Positions 29,247 through 38,850 are shown, counted from the first letter of the stretch. The stretch is DNA of 40,030 nt from DATKZH01 sp964475955 (GCA_964475955.1 CAYYZY010000057.1:1-40030), one strand, 5' to 3'. Translations and numbers: made by a program. Notes: generated from the letters alone by a model not told the origin.

Positions 29247-32200
29247 AGATCCTCGCCCTCAACCTTCGCGCGTTCGGCCCCTTTACCGACGTCGCGCTCG
29301 ATCTCTCCGAGGGGAGCGAGGGGCTGCACCTGGTGTACGGGCCCAACGAGGCGGGAAAAACAAGCGCGCTGCGGGCCCTGGAGCAACTGCTGTTCGGCAT
29401 CCCGGGCAACTCGGCCGACAACTTCGTTCACTCCTATCCCAAGCTCCGCATCGGGGCCACGCTCCTGGCAAGCGACGGCCGGCGCCTGGAGTTCCTCCGC
29501 CGCAAGGGAACGAAGCGGACGCTGCTCGCCTCCGACGACCAGCCCCCGCTCGACGAGGCCGATCTCCAGCATTTCCTCGGCGGGCTGGATCGGCTCACGT
29601 TCTCCACCATGTTCGGCATCGGCCACCAGCGGCTCCGCGAAGGCGGCCGCGACATGGCCCAGGGCGGCGGGCAGCTCGGCCGAAGCCTGTTCGGCGCCGG
29701 GGCCGGGATCGCCAACCTACGGGCGGTCCAGGAGTCGCTCGGCGCGCGGGCCGACAAGCTGTTCATGCCCCGCGGCTCCCGGCCGGCGATCAATCGGTGC
29801 CTGGCGGAACTCAAGGCGGCGCGCAAGGCCCTCCGCGAGGCCGAGCTGCCCGCCGCGCGCTGGCTCCAGCACGAGAAGGCGCTGGAGGAGGCAAAGGAAC
29901 AACTGGAGCGGGTCGAGAAGGAGCTGGCCGAGCAGTCGCGCCAACGAAGCCGCTACGAGCGGATCCGCGACGCGGTCCCGCTGGTCGCCCGGCGCAAGGG
30001 AATCGTCCGCCAGCAGGACGAACTGGGCGGCGTGCGCATCCTGCCCGACGACTTCGCCGACCAGCGCCGCGACGCCGACGCAACGCTCCGCGCGGCACGC
30101 AAGAACGAAGAGACCGCCCGGCACGCCATCGAGCGGATCGACGCGCAGCTCGCCGCGATCGTGATCCCGGAGCACCTCGTCGCCGAAGCCGATTCGATCG
30201 AAGACCTCTACCAGCGTTTGGGAAGCCACCGCAAGGCCCAGGGCGATCGCCCCGCCTTGCTGGCCCAGCGCGATCAGCTCGAGCGCGACGCCCGGCGGAT
30301 CCTCCGCGAGCTCGATCCGAAGCTCAGCCTCGAGTTCGCCGACCGCTTGCGGCTGACGAGTCGGGCGAAGGTCGAGATCCAGAACCTCGGCAGCCGGTAT
30401 GAAGCGCTGGTCGGCGATCTGGCCCAGGCGCAAGAGAACATCGACCAGTACCGCAGCGAACTGGCCGAGGTCGAAGCGGCGCTGGCCGAGTTGCCGGCGC
30501 CGCGCGACCCGGCCGCCTTGCAGGACGCCGTGCGCCGCACGCAGGCCCACGGCGACCTGGAGCATCAGTTGGCCGCCGCCCGGGCCGATCGGGACCGGCG
30601 CGAAGAGCAGGCGGCGGTCGATCTTCAGAAGCTCCCCGTATGGTCCGGCTCGTTGGAGGAGCTGGAACGGCTCGCCGTGCCCAGTGCGGAGACCCTCGAC
30701 CGTTTCGAAGACCGATTGACCGAGTGCGACCGGCAACTGGCGCTCGTGCGGCGCGATCGCCAGGAGGCGGAGAGACGGGCCGCCGAGTGTGAGAGCCAGC
30801 TCGATCAGTTGCGCGGCGAAGGCGACGTCCCCACCGAGGAGGAACTGGCCGAGGCCCGAAAGACCCGCGACGCCCGCTGGCGCCTCGTGCTGAAATCGTG
30901 GCAGAGCGGCAAATCGAACGCCGACCTGGCCGCCGCGTTCGAGCATGCCGTGGGGGCGGCCGATCGACTGGCCGACCGGTTGCGGCGCGAGGCGAGCCGC
31001 GTGGCCCGGCTGGCCGAGATCCGGGCTTCCCGGCAGAAGACCCGGCGAGAGCTGGAAGAGCTGGGAGCGCAGGAGACGCACGCCCAAAAGCAACGCCTGG
31101 AGGCGGAAACCGCGTGGAACGCGTGCTGGCAACCATTGGGCGTCGTCCCCCGAACGCCCCGGGAAATGAGAAGCTGGGTCCAGCGGCAGCAGGCGCTGGC
31201 GTCGCAGGCCGAGGCGATCCGCACGGCGGCGGCGACCGTCGCGTCGCTCGAAGACCGGATCGGCCGGTTCCGCCAAGAGCTGGGCGACCCGTTGCGCGCC
31301 CTGGAAGAACCGGCCGAGTCGCCCGGCGAGTCGCTCGGCGCGATGCTCGGGCGCTGTCAGGCCGTGGTCGACCGGCTCGAAGCGGTCGCCGACCGGCGCG
31401 AGCTTCTCACTGCCGACCGGGCGCGGTTGACCCGGAGCGTCGCCGCGGCCGAAGCGGCCCGAAGCCGAGCCCAAGAGGAGATGGCCCAGTGGCGCGACCT
31501 TTGGGCCACCGCCATTGAGCCGCTCAGCCTGCCTCCGGAGACCACGCCCGCCGCCACAAACGAAGTGCTCGCGCGGATCGACGAGCTGTTCGACTGCCTC
31601 AAACAAGTCGAGGGACTGTCCGACCGGATCGAGGGAATCGACCGCGACGCCGCGCAGTTCCAGCAGGAAGTGCGCAAGCTGGTCGATCGCGTAGCACCCG
31701 AGTTGGGCTCCCAACCGCTGGATCGCCAGGTTCAGGAGGTCTACGCCCGATTGCAGGAGGCGATTCGCGTCGGCGACAAGCTCGAGGCCCAGCAGAGCGA
31801 ACGATCGCGCCGTTTGGCAGAGTTGGAGGAGGCGCAAAAGGCCGTCACCACGCAGACCGCCCGGCTCGACGCCATGTGTCAGGAAGCCGGCTGCTCGGAA
31901 CACGAGGCCCTGGCCGAGGCCATCCAGCGTTCCGCCCGGGCGAAGAAGCTCGGCGACGACCTGGCGCAAGTCAACGAGCAGCTCCTGCATCTTGCGGGCG
32001 GGGCCGCCGTGGAGGGCTTTTCGGCGGAAGTGGAAACGGTCGACGCCGACGCGCTGCCCGCCCAGCTCGACCACCTCGGCCAGGAGATCGAGCGGCTGGA
32101 GGCGGAAGCCAAGAGCGTGCGCGAGGCCAAGGCCCGTGAAGCGACGCTGCTGGAGACCCTGGACACCAGCGCCGCCGCAGCCGACGCGGAGGAAGAGCGG

Positions 32201-32743
32201 CAGCACCTGCTGGCCCGGATCGAGTCCGAGGCCCGAGAGTATGCCCGGCTGCGGCTCGCTTCGGCCGTCCTCAGCGAGGCGATGGAACGGTATCGGAAAA
32301 AGAACGAGGACCCGATCCTCCGCCGGGCGAGCGAGCTGTTCGGCCGGCTCACCCTCGGCTCGTTCGCGTCGCTTCGGACGGACGTCGACTCGTCGGGCAA
32401 CGATGTGCTGGCGGGCATCCGGGCGGGAGGGACGACGCCCGTCCACCTCGACGGGATGAGCGAGGGGACCTGCGACCAGCTCTACCTGGCCCTGCGCCTG
32501 GCCAGCCTCGAAGTCCATCTGGAGCGGGGTGAGCCGATCCCGCTGGTGGTCGACGACGTGCTGATCAGCTTCGACGACGAGCGGGCGACCGCCGCCCTCT
32601 CCGTACTGGCCGATCTTTCGCAGAGGACGCAGGTCATCTTCTTCACGCATCACCGGCACCTGGTCCGCCTGGCCGAGGCCCGTCTCGACCGGGAAGCGCT
32701 CTTCGTGCACGGGCTACCGGAGCGGGATATGTCGAAGTCTTAG
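29243..32743 (+). CDS. SbcC/YhaN-like coiled-coil ABC-type ATPase
   Basis: 1166 residues, SMC-like architecture. The N-terminal half-domain has Walker A GPNEAGKT (33-40) and FSTMFGIGHQRLREGG. Residues about 170-1010 are long Glu/Arg/Leu-rich helices forming coiled coils. The C-terminal half-domain has the signature MSEGTCDQLYLALRLA (from 1071) and Walker B PLVVDDVLISFDD (about 1100), then FFTHHRHL. It would bind DNA ends and drive the nuclease encoded just upstream, with which it overlaps by 4 bp. No CxxC zinc hook is found; cysteines in the coil are isolated or spaced C-x4-C, as expected for the YhaN/AAA_27 branch rather than true SbcC. A 700-bp gene-free spacer follows. Confidence 0.9.
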   Translation: MKILALNLRAFGPFTDVALDLSEGSEGLHLVYGPNEAGKTSALRALEQLLFGIPGNSADNFVHSYPKLRIGATLLASDGRRLEFLRRKGTKRTLLASDDQPPLDEADLQHFLGGLDRLTFSTMFGIGHQRLREGGRDMAQGGGQLGRSLFGAGAGIANLRAVQESLGARADKLFMPRGSRPAINRCLAELKAARKALREAELPAARWLQHEKALEEAKEQLERVEKELAEQSRQRSRYERIRDAVPLVARRKGIVRQQDELGGVRILPDDFADQRRDADATLRAARKNEETARHAIERIDAQLAAIVIPEHLVAEADSIEDLYQRLGSHRKAQGDRPALLAQRDQLERDARRILRELDPKLSLEFADRLRLTSRAKVEIQNLGSRYEALVGDLAQAQENIDQYRSELAEVEAALAELPAPRDPAALQDAVRRTQAHGDLEHQLAAARADRDRREEQAAVDLQKLPVWSGSLEELERLAVPSAETLDRFEDRLTECDRQLALVRRDRQEAERRAAECESQLDQLRGEGDVPTEEELAEARKTRDARWRLVLKSWQSGKSNADLAAAFEHAVGAADRLADRLRREASRVARLAEIRASRQKTRRELEELGAQETHAQKQRLEAETAWNACWQPLGVVPRTPREMRSWVQRQQALASQAEAIRTAAATVASLEDRIGRFRQELGDPLRALEEPAESPGESLGAMLGRCQAVVDRLEAVADRRELLTADRARLTRSVAAAEAARSRAQEEMAQWRDLWATAIEPLSLPPETTPAATNEVLARIDELFDCLKQVEGLSDRIEGIDRDAAQFQQEVRKLVDRVAPELGSQPLDRQVQEVYARLQEAIRVGDKLEAQQSERSRRLAELEEAQKAVTTQTARLDAMCQEAGCSEHEALAEAIQRSARAKKLGDDLAQVNEQLLHLAGGAAVEGFSAEVETVDADALPAQLDHLGQEIERLEAEAKSVREAKAREATLLETLDTSAAAADAEEERQHLLARIESEAREYARLRLASAVLSEAMERYRKKNEDPILRRASELFGRLTLGSFASLRTDVDSSGNDVLAGIRAGGTTPVHLDGMSEGTCDQLYLALRLASLEVHLERGEPIPLVVDDVLISFDDERATAALSVLADLSQRTQVIFFTHHRHLVRLAEARLDREALFVHGLPERDMSKS

Positions 32744-32754
32744 CGGCGTCAATC

Positions 32755-32839
32755 GCTGTCGCCATGGTCGCTTTTCGCTCCGCGAAAAGACGCTTGTTCG
32801 CTCCAGAACGAACGACGACACTCGCCTTTTGTACGATCC
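32755..32839 (+). repeat. Dispersed repeat (CTTTTCGC-TCC-GCGAAAAG family), copy A
   Basis: A perfect 8-bp stem with TCC loop lies at 32771-32789, then a weaker GTTCG/CGAAC stem (32796-32813), ending TTGTACGATCC. Related copies lie at 35345-35420 (minus) and 38851-38928 (plus). It starts 11 bp after the YhaN-like gene's stop. Confidence 0.9.
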
Positions 32840-33439
32840 AGTTTCGTATGATCCAAGCCGGGATCACGGCCGGGGGCAGGCAAGCAACTCCTTTGGGGGA
32901 GGAGCCGCGACCCGCTCGGGGGCGCCAAGACGGTGGGGCACGCAATCCGCTTTTCGAGTTTCCCTGAGTGGCCATTTGCCCTGGGCTCCGTCGCATTGCT
33001 GTCCGAGTCGCCTTGAGGGCCTATCCCGGGCGAGTGAGCGCCACCACGGCAACGAGATCGCGCATGTCGAGGTGGCCAGGCGCGAACCGGCCATGGCGCG
33101 TGCCTTCGCGGACCGGCGCCCCCTGTCAAACTGCGGAAAGCAGCGAACAAGATGGTCCCTTGGCTCGTCCAAGAGAACGACCGTCTTGCGAAACCGAAGT
33201 AGAATGGGCTGCGGGGCTTCGCGAGCAGGCCGCCGGCTCCGCGAACCACAGAGCGGCCGCAACCCATCGAACTGTGGGACGAACGGTCGGCGACCTCGCG
33301 TGTCTTGCTTGCGGGGGCCCTTTGGCCCCCCGGTCGTTATGATTTCTCGAGGCGGCAGGATGCCTCCGTTGGAGCAAGACGCTCCTGCACTCTCCCTCGG
33401 AGCCGCCTGAAGGCGGACAGACGAAACAGGAGGCACACG
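32840..33439. other. Gene-free spacer
   Basis: About 600 bp upstream of the TPR-AAA gene. Open frames on both strands are Arg/Pro/Ser-rich and without domain resemblance. Short stems occur (GGAGC/GCTCC near 33370), but no family repeat was recognised beyond copy A. The promoter of the next gene should be here but is not evident. Confidence 0.4.
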
Positions 33440-35284
33440 ATGATCCCGCAGTCGTTGGCCCAGCAGTACCGGCGTCTGGCCGACCGATTCGTCGCCGAGG
33501 GCTTGGCGGCCGAGGCGCTGAGCTGTGTTGCCGCCGCGGTCCGGCTCGATCGATCCGGGGGCCGAACGGAGGTCCGGCGCCTGTTGGCGTCGATGGCAGA
33601 ACTCGATTTCGGCCTGCCGGCCGATGAAGCCTCGCCGGAGCGGGCCCGACTCCTCCGCCGCAAGCGGAAGCTCGACGGGCAGGTCGCCGACGAGCGGCAG
33701 ATCGTCGAGTCGATCGACACCGACGACCTCGCGCCGCCGCTGGGCGACTCCGACGCGCCGATTTCCGACGACGTCGCCCAACGCCTGGCTCGTCTGGAGA
33801 TCCGCCTCAGCGCGCTCGACGGCCCCGGCTACGAGCGAGCCCACCGGCGCGTGCAGATTCTGCTCGACGTGTGCTGCCCCGACGGTCCGCCTTCGGTCCC
33901 GCTATCGGAGGGCGAAGGGGCCATCGAGGCGATTCTCGCCGAACTGGGGGAAACGCTTGCCGTCGAGCACGAGCTGCACAACGTGGCCAACGACTTCTAC
34001 CGGCTGGGCAGGTTCGACGAAGCGATCGAGTGCTACGATCTGGCCCTGGAAATCGACGCCGACCTGCTGGAGACCTACTTCAACCGCGGCCTGGCCCACA
34101 CCCGCAAGCGCGAATACGAACGGGCCGAACGCGACCTCTCGAAGGTGATCGAACTCGACCCGAAGTTGGGCGAGGCCTGGTTCACCCGGGGCCTGGTTCA
34201 CCAGTACCGGGAGGAGTACGACGAGGCAATCGCCGATCTCGAGCGGGCCGAGGATCTCGGCTACGAGAAGGCCGTGACCCAGTTGCTCATCGTCCGGCAG
34301 AAGCGCGACGAATCGCGCACCCGCCGCAAGGGCAAGAGCGACGACTCCGACGACGGCGAGGGCCGCATCCGCGATTTCTCCCCCTACCTCACCAAGCCGA
34401 GCTGCACGTTGGCCGACGTGGGGGGCCACCGGCGCGTCAAACGCCGCCTGCGCACGATTGCCGCCTACCTGAAGGGCGACCCGGTCCTCGACGACTGGGG
34501 GGCCGAGCTCCCCCGCGGCGTGCTCCTCTGCGGGCGCCCCGGGATCGGAAAGACCCACCTGGCCCGCTGCCTGGCCGGCGAGGCCCGATGCCCGTTCTAC
34601 GCCCCGCCGACCAGCGTGTTCGAGGACATGTGGGCGGGCAACATGCAGAAGAACCTGCGGCGGCTGTGGCAACAGGCGGGCGAGCACGAACGGGCGATCA
34701 TCTTCCTCGACGAGTTCGACAGCCTCGGCTCCCGCCGCACCAGCGCCAAGGAGCCCGACTCCTGGTACAACCGCATGGTGGGGTGCATCCTGGAGCTGAT
34801 GGACAACCTGGCCCGACGAAGCGACCGCCTCGTGGTCATCGCCGCCACCAACCGCAGGCAGAACATCGACGCCGCCTTCCTCCGCCCGGGGCGTTTCACC
34901 TACGTGATCGAGGTCGAGTCGCCCACGGCGTACGAGTTGGCCGAGATCTGGCTGATCCACCTGGAGGCCGCGGCCTCGCGGGCCAAGCGGGTCGATTTCC
35001 TCACCGATCCGCTCATGGAGGCCGTTCTGGCCGACCGCGGGGCGTGGCTCCCCGACGCGTTTCGCTCGCCCGAGGCCGACCCGGCCGGCATCGTCCGCCT
35101 CGCCCGGCTCTCCGAGGAGAAGAACCTGGTGGGCGACCACGTGCGCGAGATCATTCGCCTCACGGTCGACGAGCGCGTGATGGCCGCGCTCGATTGCTCC
35201 GTCGACCTCGGCCCCATCGGCGCCGACGACCTCTACCGCCAACTGGAGGACTACGAGCCGGAAGACGAGGACGACGACGACTGA
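33440..35284 (+). CDS. TPR-repeat AAA+ ATPase
   Basis: 614 residues. Residues 1-170 are helical, with SLAQQYRRLADRFVAEG at the start. Residues about 175-275 are three TPR motifs (VANDFYRLGRFDEAIECYDLAL, YFNRGLAHTRKREYERAERDL and WFTRGLVHQYREEYDEAIADL). A charged linker (RRKGKSDDSDDGEG) leads into an AAA+ module: Walker A GRPGIGKTH (from about 364), Walker B AIIFLDEFDSLG (about 419), sensor 1 VIAATNR, and LRPGRF (about 480) with the arginine finger. The protein ends in an acidic tail EPEDEDDDD. TPRs presumably select a partner that the ATPase remodels; no protease domain is fused. The start ATG 33440 is strongly supported by AGGAGG six bases upstream. Its partner and pathway are unknown. Confidence 0.85.
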   Translation: MIPQSLAQQYRRLADRFVAEGLAAEALSCVAAAVRLDRSGGRTEVRRLLASMAELDFGLPADEASPERARLLRRKRKLDGQVADERQIVESIDTDDLAPPLGDSDAPISDDVAQRLARLEIRLSALDGPGYERAHRRVQILLDVCCPDGPPSVPLSEGEGAIEAILAELGETLAVEHELHNVANDFYRLGRFDEAIECYDLALEIDADLLETYFNRGLAHTRKREYERAERDLSKVIELDPKLGEAWFTRGLVHQYREEYDEAIADLERAEDLGYEKAVTQLLIVRQKRDESRTRRKGKSDDSDDGEGRIRDFSPYLTKPSCTLADVGGHRRVKRRLRTIAAYLKGDPVLDDWGAELPRGVLLCGRPGIGKTHLARCLAGEARCPFYAPPTSVFEDMWAGNMQKNLRRLWQQAGEHERAIIFLDEFDSLGSRRTSAKEPDSWYNRMVGCILELMDNLARRSDRLVVIAATNRRQNIDAAFLRPGRFTYVIEVESPTAYELAEIWLIHLEAAASRAKRVDFLTDPLMEAVLADRGAWLPDAFRSPEADPAGIVRLARLSEEKNLVGDHVREIIRLTVDERVMAALDCSVDLGPIGADDLYRQLEDYEPEDEDDDD

Positions 35285-35344
35285 GTCAACGACCGTGCTC
35301 GATTCGCCCACACCAACTGTAGGCAACGCCCCTCCGCGGCCTTC

Positions 35345-35420
35345 CGCTCCATGAAAGTCGTTGTTCGCTCCGCGAACAAACGTCTTTTCGCGGAGCGAAG
35401 AGCGACCATGGCGACAGCCG
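35345..35420 (-). repeat. Dispersed repeat (CTTTTCGC-TCC-GCGAAAAG family), copy B, between convergent genes
   Basis: It contains two successive stems: TTGTTCGC-TCC-GCGAACAA (35361-35379, perfect) and CTTTTCGC-GGA-GCGAAGAG (from 35384, one mismatch). It occupies most of the 167 bp between the ends of the TPR-AAA gene and the M16 gene, so it could act as a two-way transcription stop, though no U-tract is visible. Confidence 0.9.
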
Positions 35421-35451
35421 TCCAAACGCCCACCCGGCCCGTCTTACTCGG

Positions 35452-36690
35452 CTACCTCGGAGCCGCCAGTTCGGCCAGCGGGCCGATGGTGACGGTTGTG
35501 CCTCGGGAGGGGGGGAACTGGCGGAGCACGCGGGAGACGTCGTCGGTAGTTACCGCCACGATCTCGTCGAGCACGTCGCGTACCGAGCGGTACTGACGGG
35601 CCAGCACCCACTCCGTGCCGACCGACGAGAGGCGGTTGAGCGACCGCTCGCCGGAGAGCACCACGCGAGAACTCAGCTTGCTCTTGGCCTGCGCGAGCTC
35701 TTCCTCGGTGATCCCCTCCGCCTCCACTCGGCGAAGCAGGTCGAGGATGCGCTGCAAGTTGTCGCCGGCCAGTTCGGGGGCACAGCTCATGTGGGTGGCG
35801 TACACGCCCGTGTCGCCGTACTCCAGGTGGCCCAGCACCGCGTGTTCGGCCAGTCCGGGGTCGACCAGCTCCCAATAGAGCCGGCTGCCGGTTTCGTCGC
35901 CCAGCACGGTGGCCAACAGTCCGGCGGCGAAGCGGGCGGCGTGGGTCGCGCTGGGGGCGTCGGCGATCTGCACGGCGTACTGTTGCGTCGCCGTCCCCTT
36001 CTCCAGCGCGACGAAGTCGGTGTTCGACTCGACCGGCGGGGCGGCGCGGTCGGCCCCCACGGGGGTCCACGACCCACAGCACGCTTCGGCGGTGCGGCAG
36101 AGCGCGTCGAAATCGATCCGTCCGGCGCCCACCAGGGTGATGTTGTCCGGACCGTAGCGACGCCCGTGGTAGTCGCGCATCGCCTCGACGCTCAAGCCGG
36201 TGATGCTCTCCGCGGTTCCCAGGATGCTCCGCCCGAGCGGGTGCGACCCGAAGTGGGCCGCGCGGCACTTCTCCTCGGCGCCGAACGGGGGGTGGTCCTC
36301 GTGCATGAAGATCTCTTCGAGGATCACCTGCTTCTCAAAGTCGAACTCGTCGGCGGGAAGGGTGGGACGCAGGACGTCGGCCAGAAGCGCCGCCGCCCGA
36401 TGTTGGAACTCCGGCAGGACCGCCGCGTAATAGACCGTACCCTCTTCGCCGGTGAAGGCGTTGTAGTCGGCGCCCATCTCGTCGAACTCGCGGTTGACGT
36501 CGTCGGCCGTGCGCGTGGGCGTCCCCTTAAACGTCATGTGTTCGAGGAAATGGCTCGCGCCGGCGATCGCGTCGTGCTCGTCGCGCGCGCCCGTCTCGAC
36601 GTAAAACCCCAATGCCGTCGAGAACGCCTGGGCGTTGCACTCGGCGACGATTTCCAGGCCGTTGGCCAACTTGTGCTGACGGAACTCCAA
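35452..36690 (-). CDS. M16 family zinc metallopeptidase (catalytic subunit)
   Basis: 412 residues. The inverted zinc motif HFLEH (His47, Glu50, His51) with downstream Glu126 (LEEIFMHE) is intact, so this is the active member. The N-terminus FRQHKLANGLEIVAECN and the segment SRLYWELVDPGLAEHAV in the C-terminal domain are typical of processing-protease-like M16B enzymes. Such enzymes degrade or trim peptides in a two-lobed chamber. The start is TTG 36690 with GGAGG six bases upstream. It is encoded 60 bp after the catalytically empty M16 gene on the same strand, and the two probably form a heterodimer. No signal peptide is seen, so it is cytoplasmic by sequence. Confidence 0.9.
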   Translation of the reverse strand: MEFRQHKLANGLEIVAECNAQAFSTALGFYVETGARDEHDAIAGASHFLEHMTFKGTPTRTADDVNREFDEMGADYNAFTGEEGTVYYAAVLPEFQHRAAALLADVLRPTLPADEFDFEKQVILEEIFMHEDHPPFGAEEKCRAAHFGSHPLGRSILGTAESITGLSVEAMRDYHGRRYGPDNITLVGAGRIDFDALCRTAEACCGSWTPVGADRAAPPVESNTDFVALEKGTATQQYAVQIADAPSATHAARFAAGLLATVLGDETGSRLYWELVDPGLAEHAVLGHLEYGDTGVYATHMSCAPELAGDNLQRILDLLRRVEAEGITEEELAQAKSKLSSRVVLSGERSLNRLSSVGTEWVLARQYRSVRDVLDEIVAVTTDDVSRVLRQFPPSRGTTVTIGPLAELAAPR

Positions 36691-36750
36691 TTCGCACCTC
36701 CAGGGAGACGGGGCGGTCGTGCGCGATTCGGGCGGTCGATCGGCGTCGGC

Positions 36751-37995
36751 TCAGGCGACGCCTGCGGGCATCTCCAACGGGCGCGGACCGAGCGTGACGA
36801 CCGTGAAACGCCCCGGCGGATGCTCGGCCAGGTACGCGTTGATGCTGTCGCACGTCAACCCGTCGACCAGCCCCCCGACCTCCTCCAGTGTGCGCACGCG
36901 GCCCAGGTGATACCAGTCCCTCGCGATCGCCGCGCTCCGCGCGGAGCTCGACTCCTGCTGCATGATGAGGAGGCTCTTGATGCGGGCCTTGAGGCGGTCG
37001 AGCTCGCCGGCTTCGACGCCGCGCGCCAGCCGCTCCAGCTCGCCGACCATCACGTCGAGCGTCTCTTGGGCCCGCTCGGCCCCGGTGCCGGCGTAGCAGA
37101 ACACGCCCGCCCGGTCGCGAAGGTAGTGATAGGTGGCGTAAACGCTGTAACAGAGGCCCCGCCGCTCGCGGACTTCGGTGAACAGCCGGGCGCTCATGCC
37201 GCCGCTGAGCACGCCCACGGCGCCCCACGCCTGGAAGTAATCGGGATGACGGTAAGGCACGCTGTCGTACGAGATGCCGATCTGCATCTGGTTGGAGTCG
37301 TGCGCGAGATGGTCGTGCGCCGCAGCCCACGGTTCCTCGTCCACGGGGCATTCGTCCCCTACGGGCCAATCGCCGAAGAGCGATTCCACCGTGTCGCGCA
37401 AACGGTCCCACTCGAAACTTCCCGCTACGGCGAGAATGGCCCGGTCGGGGCGGAACCCGCGCGCGAAATGGCCGCGTACGTCGTCGATGGTGATCGCCTC
37501 CAGGGCCCCGCGCTCGCCCTGGCTCGGTCGGCCCCAAGGGTGGGGGTAATGGCGGCGGCGCAGCTCGAGCATCACCTTCTGCGCGGGTTCGTCCTCGATG
37601 GCCCGCAGCTCCTGGAGCATCGCCTGGCGCGCGGCCTCCAGCTCGTCGTCCGGCAGGTGCGGGCGCCGGACCACGTCGGCGAACAGCGCCAGGGCGTCGG
37701 GCAGGTTGGCCGAGAGCGTCGCCCCGCGGAAGGCCGTGTGCGCGTCGTTCACCGAGTCGGTCCAGTGGATGCCCAGGGTGTCGAGATCGTCGACGAAGCG
37801 TCGCCCGTCGCGCGGGCCCGCCCCCCGCAGGGCCATCTCGCAGGTGAAGCTGGCCAGCCCGCTTTGGCGGTCCGGATCGTACACGGAGCCTGCCGGCACC
37901 ATCAGGGCAAACGCCGCCGATTCGAGCCACGCCATCGGCTCGGCCACCAACACCAGTCCGTTCGGAAACGTTTCCGCGTGAATCGGCTCAGCCAC
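36751..37995 (-). CDS. M16-family peptidase homologue lacking the zinc site (partner subunit)
   Basis: 414 residues with the full two-domain M16 layout (PNGLVLVAEPMAWLESAAFALMVPAG, quoted in part as PNGLVLVAEP; C-terminal SGGMSARLFTEVRERRGLCYSV). At the position of HxxEH the sequence reads SFTCE (residues 49-53), so zinc cannot be held and the protein is predicted inactive. The Gly-rich loop region and RLFTEVRERRGLCYSVYA, which in M16 enzymes carries the substrate-binding Arg-Tyr pair, are kept, in line with a role in substrate binding as in the alpha subunit of mitochondrial processing peptidase. It is the first gene of the pair, followed by the active subunit. The start ATG 37995 gives MAEPIHAETFPNGL. 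Confidence 0.88.
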   Translation of the reverse strand: MAEPIHAETFPNGLVLVAEPMAWLESAAFALMVPAGSVYDPDRQSGLASFTCEMALRGAGPRDGRRFVDDLDTLGIHWTDSVNDAHTAFRGATLSANLPDALALFADVVRRPHLPDDELEAARQAMLQELRAIEDEPAQKVMLELRRRHYPHPWGRPSQGERGALEAITIDDVRGHFARGFRPDRAILAVAGSFEWDRLRDTVESLFGDWPVGDECPVDEEPWAAAHDHLAHDSNQMQIGISYDSVPYRHPDYFQAWGAVGVLSGGMSARLFTEVRERRGLCYSVYATYHYLRDRAGVFCYAGTGAERAQETLDVMVGELERLARGVEAGELDRLKARIKSLLIMQQESSSARSAAIARDWYHLGRVRTLEEVGGLVDGLTCDSINAYLAEHPPGRFTVVTLGPRPLEMPAGVA

Positions 37996-38117
37996 CTCTT
38001 CTCCTCAATTCACCACGTGGGCCCGGTCAGCCGGTCACCCTTTCGGCGCGCGGCCGGGCAAGGGGGATGCGCCCAACGCCGGGCGGCCGTGCAACGCCAC
38101 CTCGTCGGGCGGCCGGC

Positions 38118-38678
38118 TCAGGAACAGACGACCTCCGCGGGCTTGAAAACCGTCTTGACGGTCCGGAAACCGATCCGGCGATAGAGCCGCACCGCTCCCG
38201 TGTTCTGGGCGGTCACTTCCAGGTGGACTCGCGTCAGGCCCGCCCGCAAGAAACCCTCGAACGACTTGTAGAGCAGGCCGGTCCCCACGCAGCGGTTCCG
38301 ATGCCGGGCCGTGATCCCGATATTCTGGACCGAACCCAGCCCGTGGCGGTCCCGAATCGCCTGGACCGTGCCGCACACGTCGGCGCGCCGCGACCTGGCC
38401 CCCTCGTAGACGACCAGCCACGTGGCCTTGGGCAGGAAGCCCTGCTTTCGGGCGATCTCCTGGATCAAGCGCCGGCAGCCGGCCAGCTCGCCGAAGCAGG
38501 GGAACACGTTGGCGTCGATCTCGTCGCGAAAACACAAGTGCTGGGCTTCCGCGTGGGCGTCGACCAGGGCATCCTCCCACGGCACGAACCGGTAGCCGTC
38601 CGGCAGGGCGGGCGGCGACCAGTCGAAGCCGATCAAGTCGATCTCCATACGGTAGCGTTTGAAGTAGGTCAAGCCCAT
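38118..38678 (-). CDS. GNAT-family N-acetyltransferase
   Basis: 186 residues. The N-terminus MGLTYFKRYRMEIDL is a block I associate with a conserved planctomycete GNAT family. The acetyl-CoA-binding region is NIGITARHRNRCVGTGLLYKSFEGFLRAG, in which RCVGTG fits the Q/RxxGxG/A motif. It is followed by VHLEVTAQNTGAVRLYRRIGFRTVKTVFK, the usual motif B with Asn and Tyr. Upstream residues include PDGYRFVPWEDALVDAHAEAQHLCF. The substrate is not known; protein N-terminal or small-molecule amines are both possible. The start ATG 38678 was preferred over a longer Arg-rich frame to 38744. It lies 120 bp downstream of the M16 pair on the same strand and could share their transcript. Confidence 0.85.
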   Translation of the reverse strand: MGLTYFKRYRMEIDLIGFDWSPPALPDGYRFVPWEDALVDAHAEAQHLCFRDEIDANVFPCFGELAGCRRLIQEIARKQGFLPKATWLVVYEGARSRRADVCGTVQAIRDRHGLGSVQNIGITARHRNRCVGTGLLYKSFEGFLRAGLTRVHLEVTAQNTGAVRLYRRIGFRTVKTVFKPAEVVCS

Positions 38679-38850
38679 CCGACCGGCTCTACCCGGGAAC
38701 CGGCCCCGGCGCAACGCACCGGGGGAGCGCCGTACCCGAATCACGCTCCAACCACGCTCCCCCGTAATCTAGCGGCATGCCCCCGCGGGGTCAACCGGTT
38801 CCCCCCGCCCGGTGGCCGCCGGGTGAGGCGGCGCTCGTTAAGAACGTTCG

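Noticed and set aside
29717..32710. Minus-strand open frame of 997 codons
   Set aside because: Antisense to the SbcC/YhaN-like ATPase, whose Walker A, signature and Walker B motifs settle the coding strand; the length of the shadow reflects Glu/Arg/Leu-rich high-GC coiled coil.
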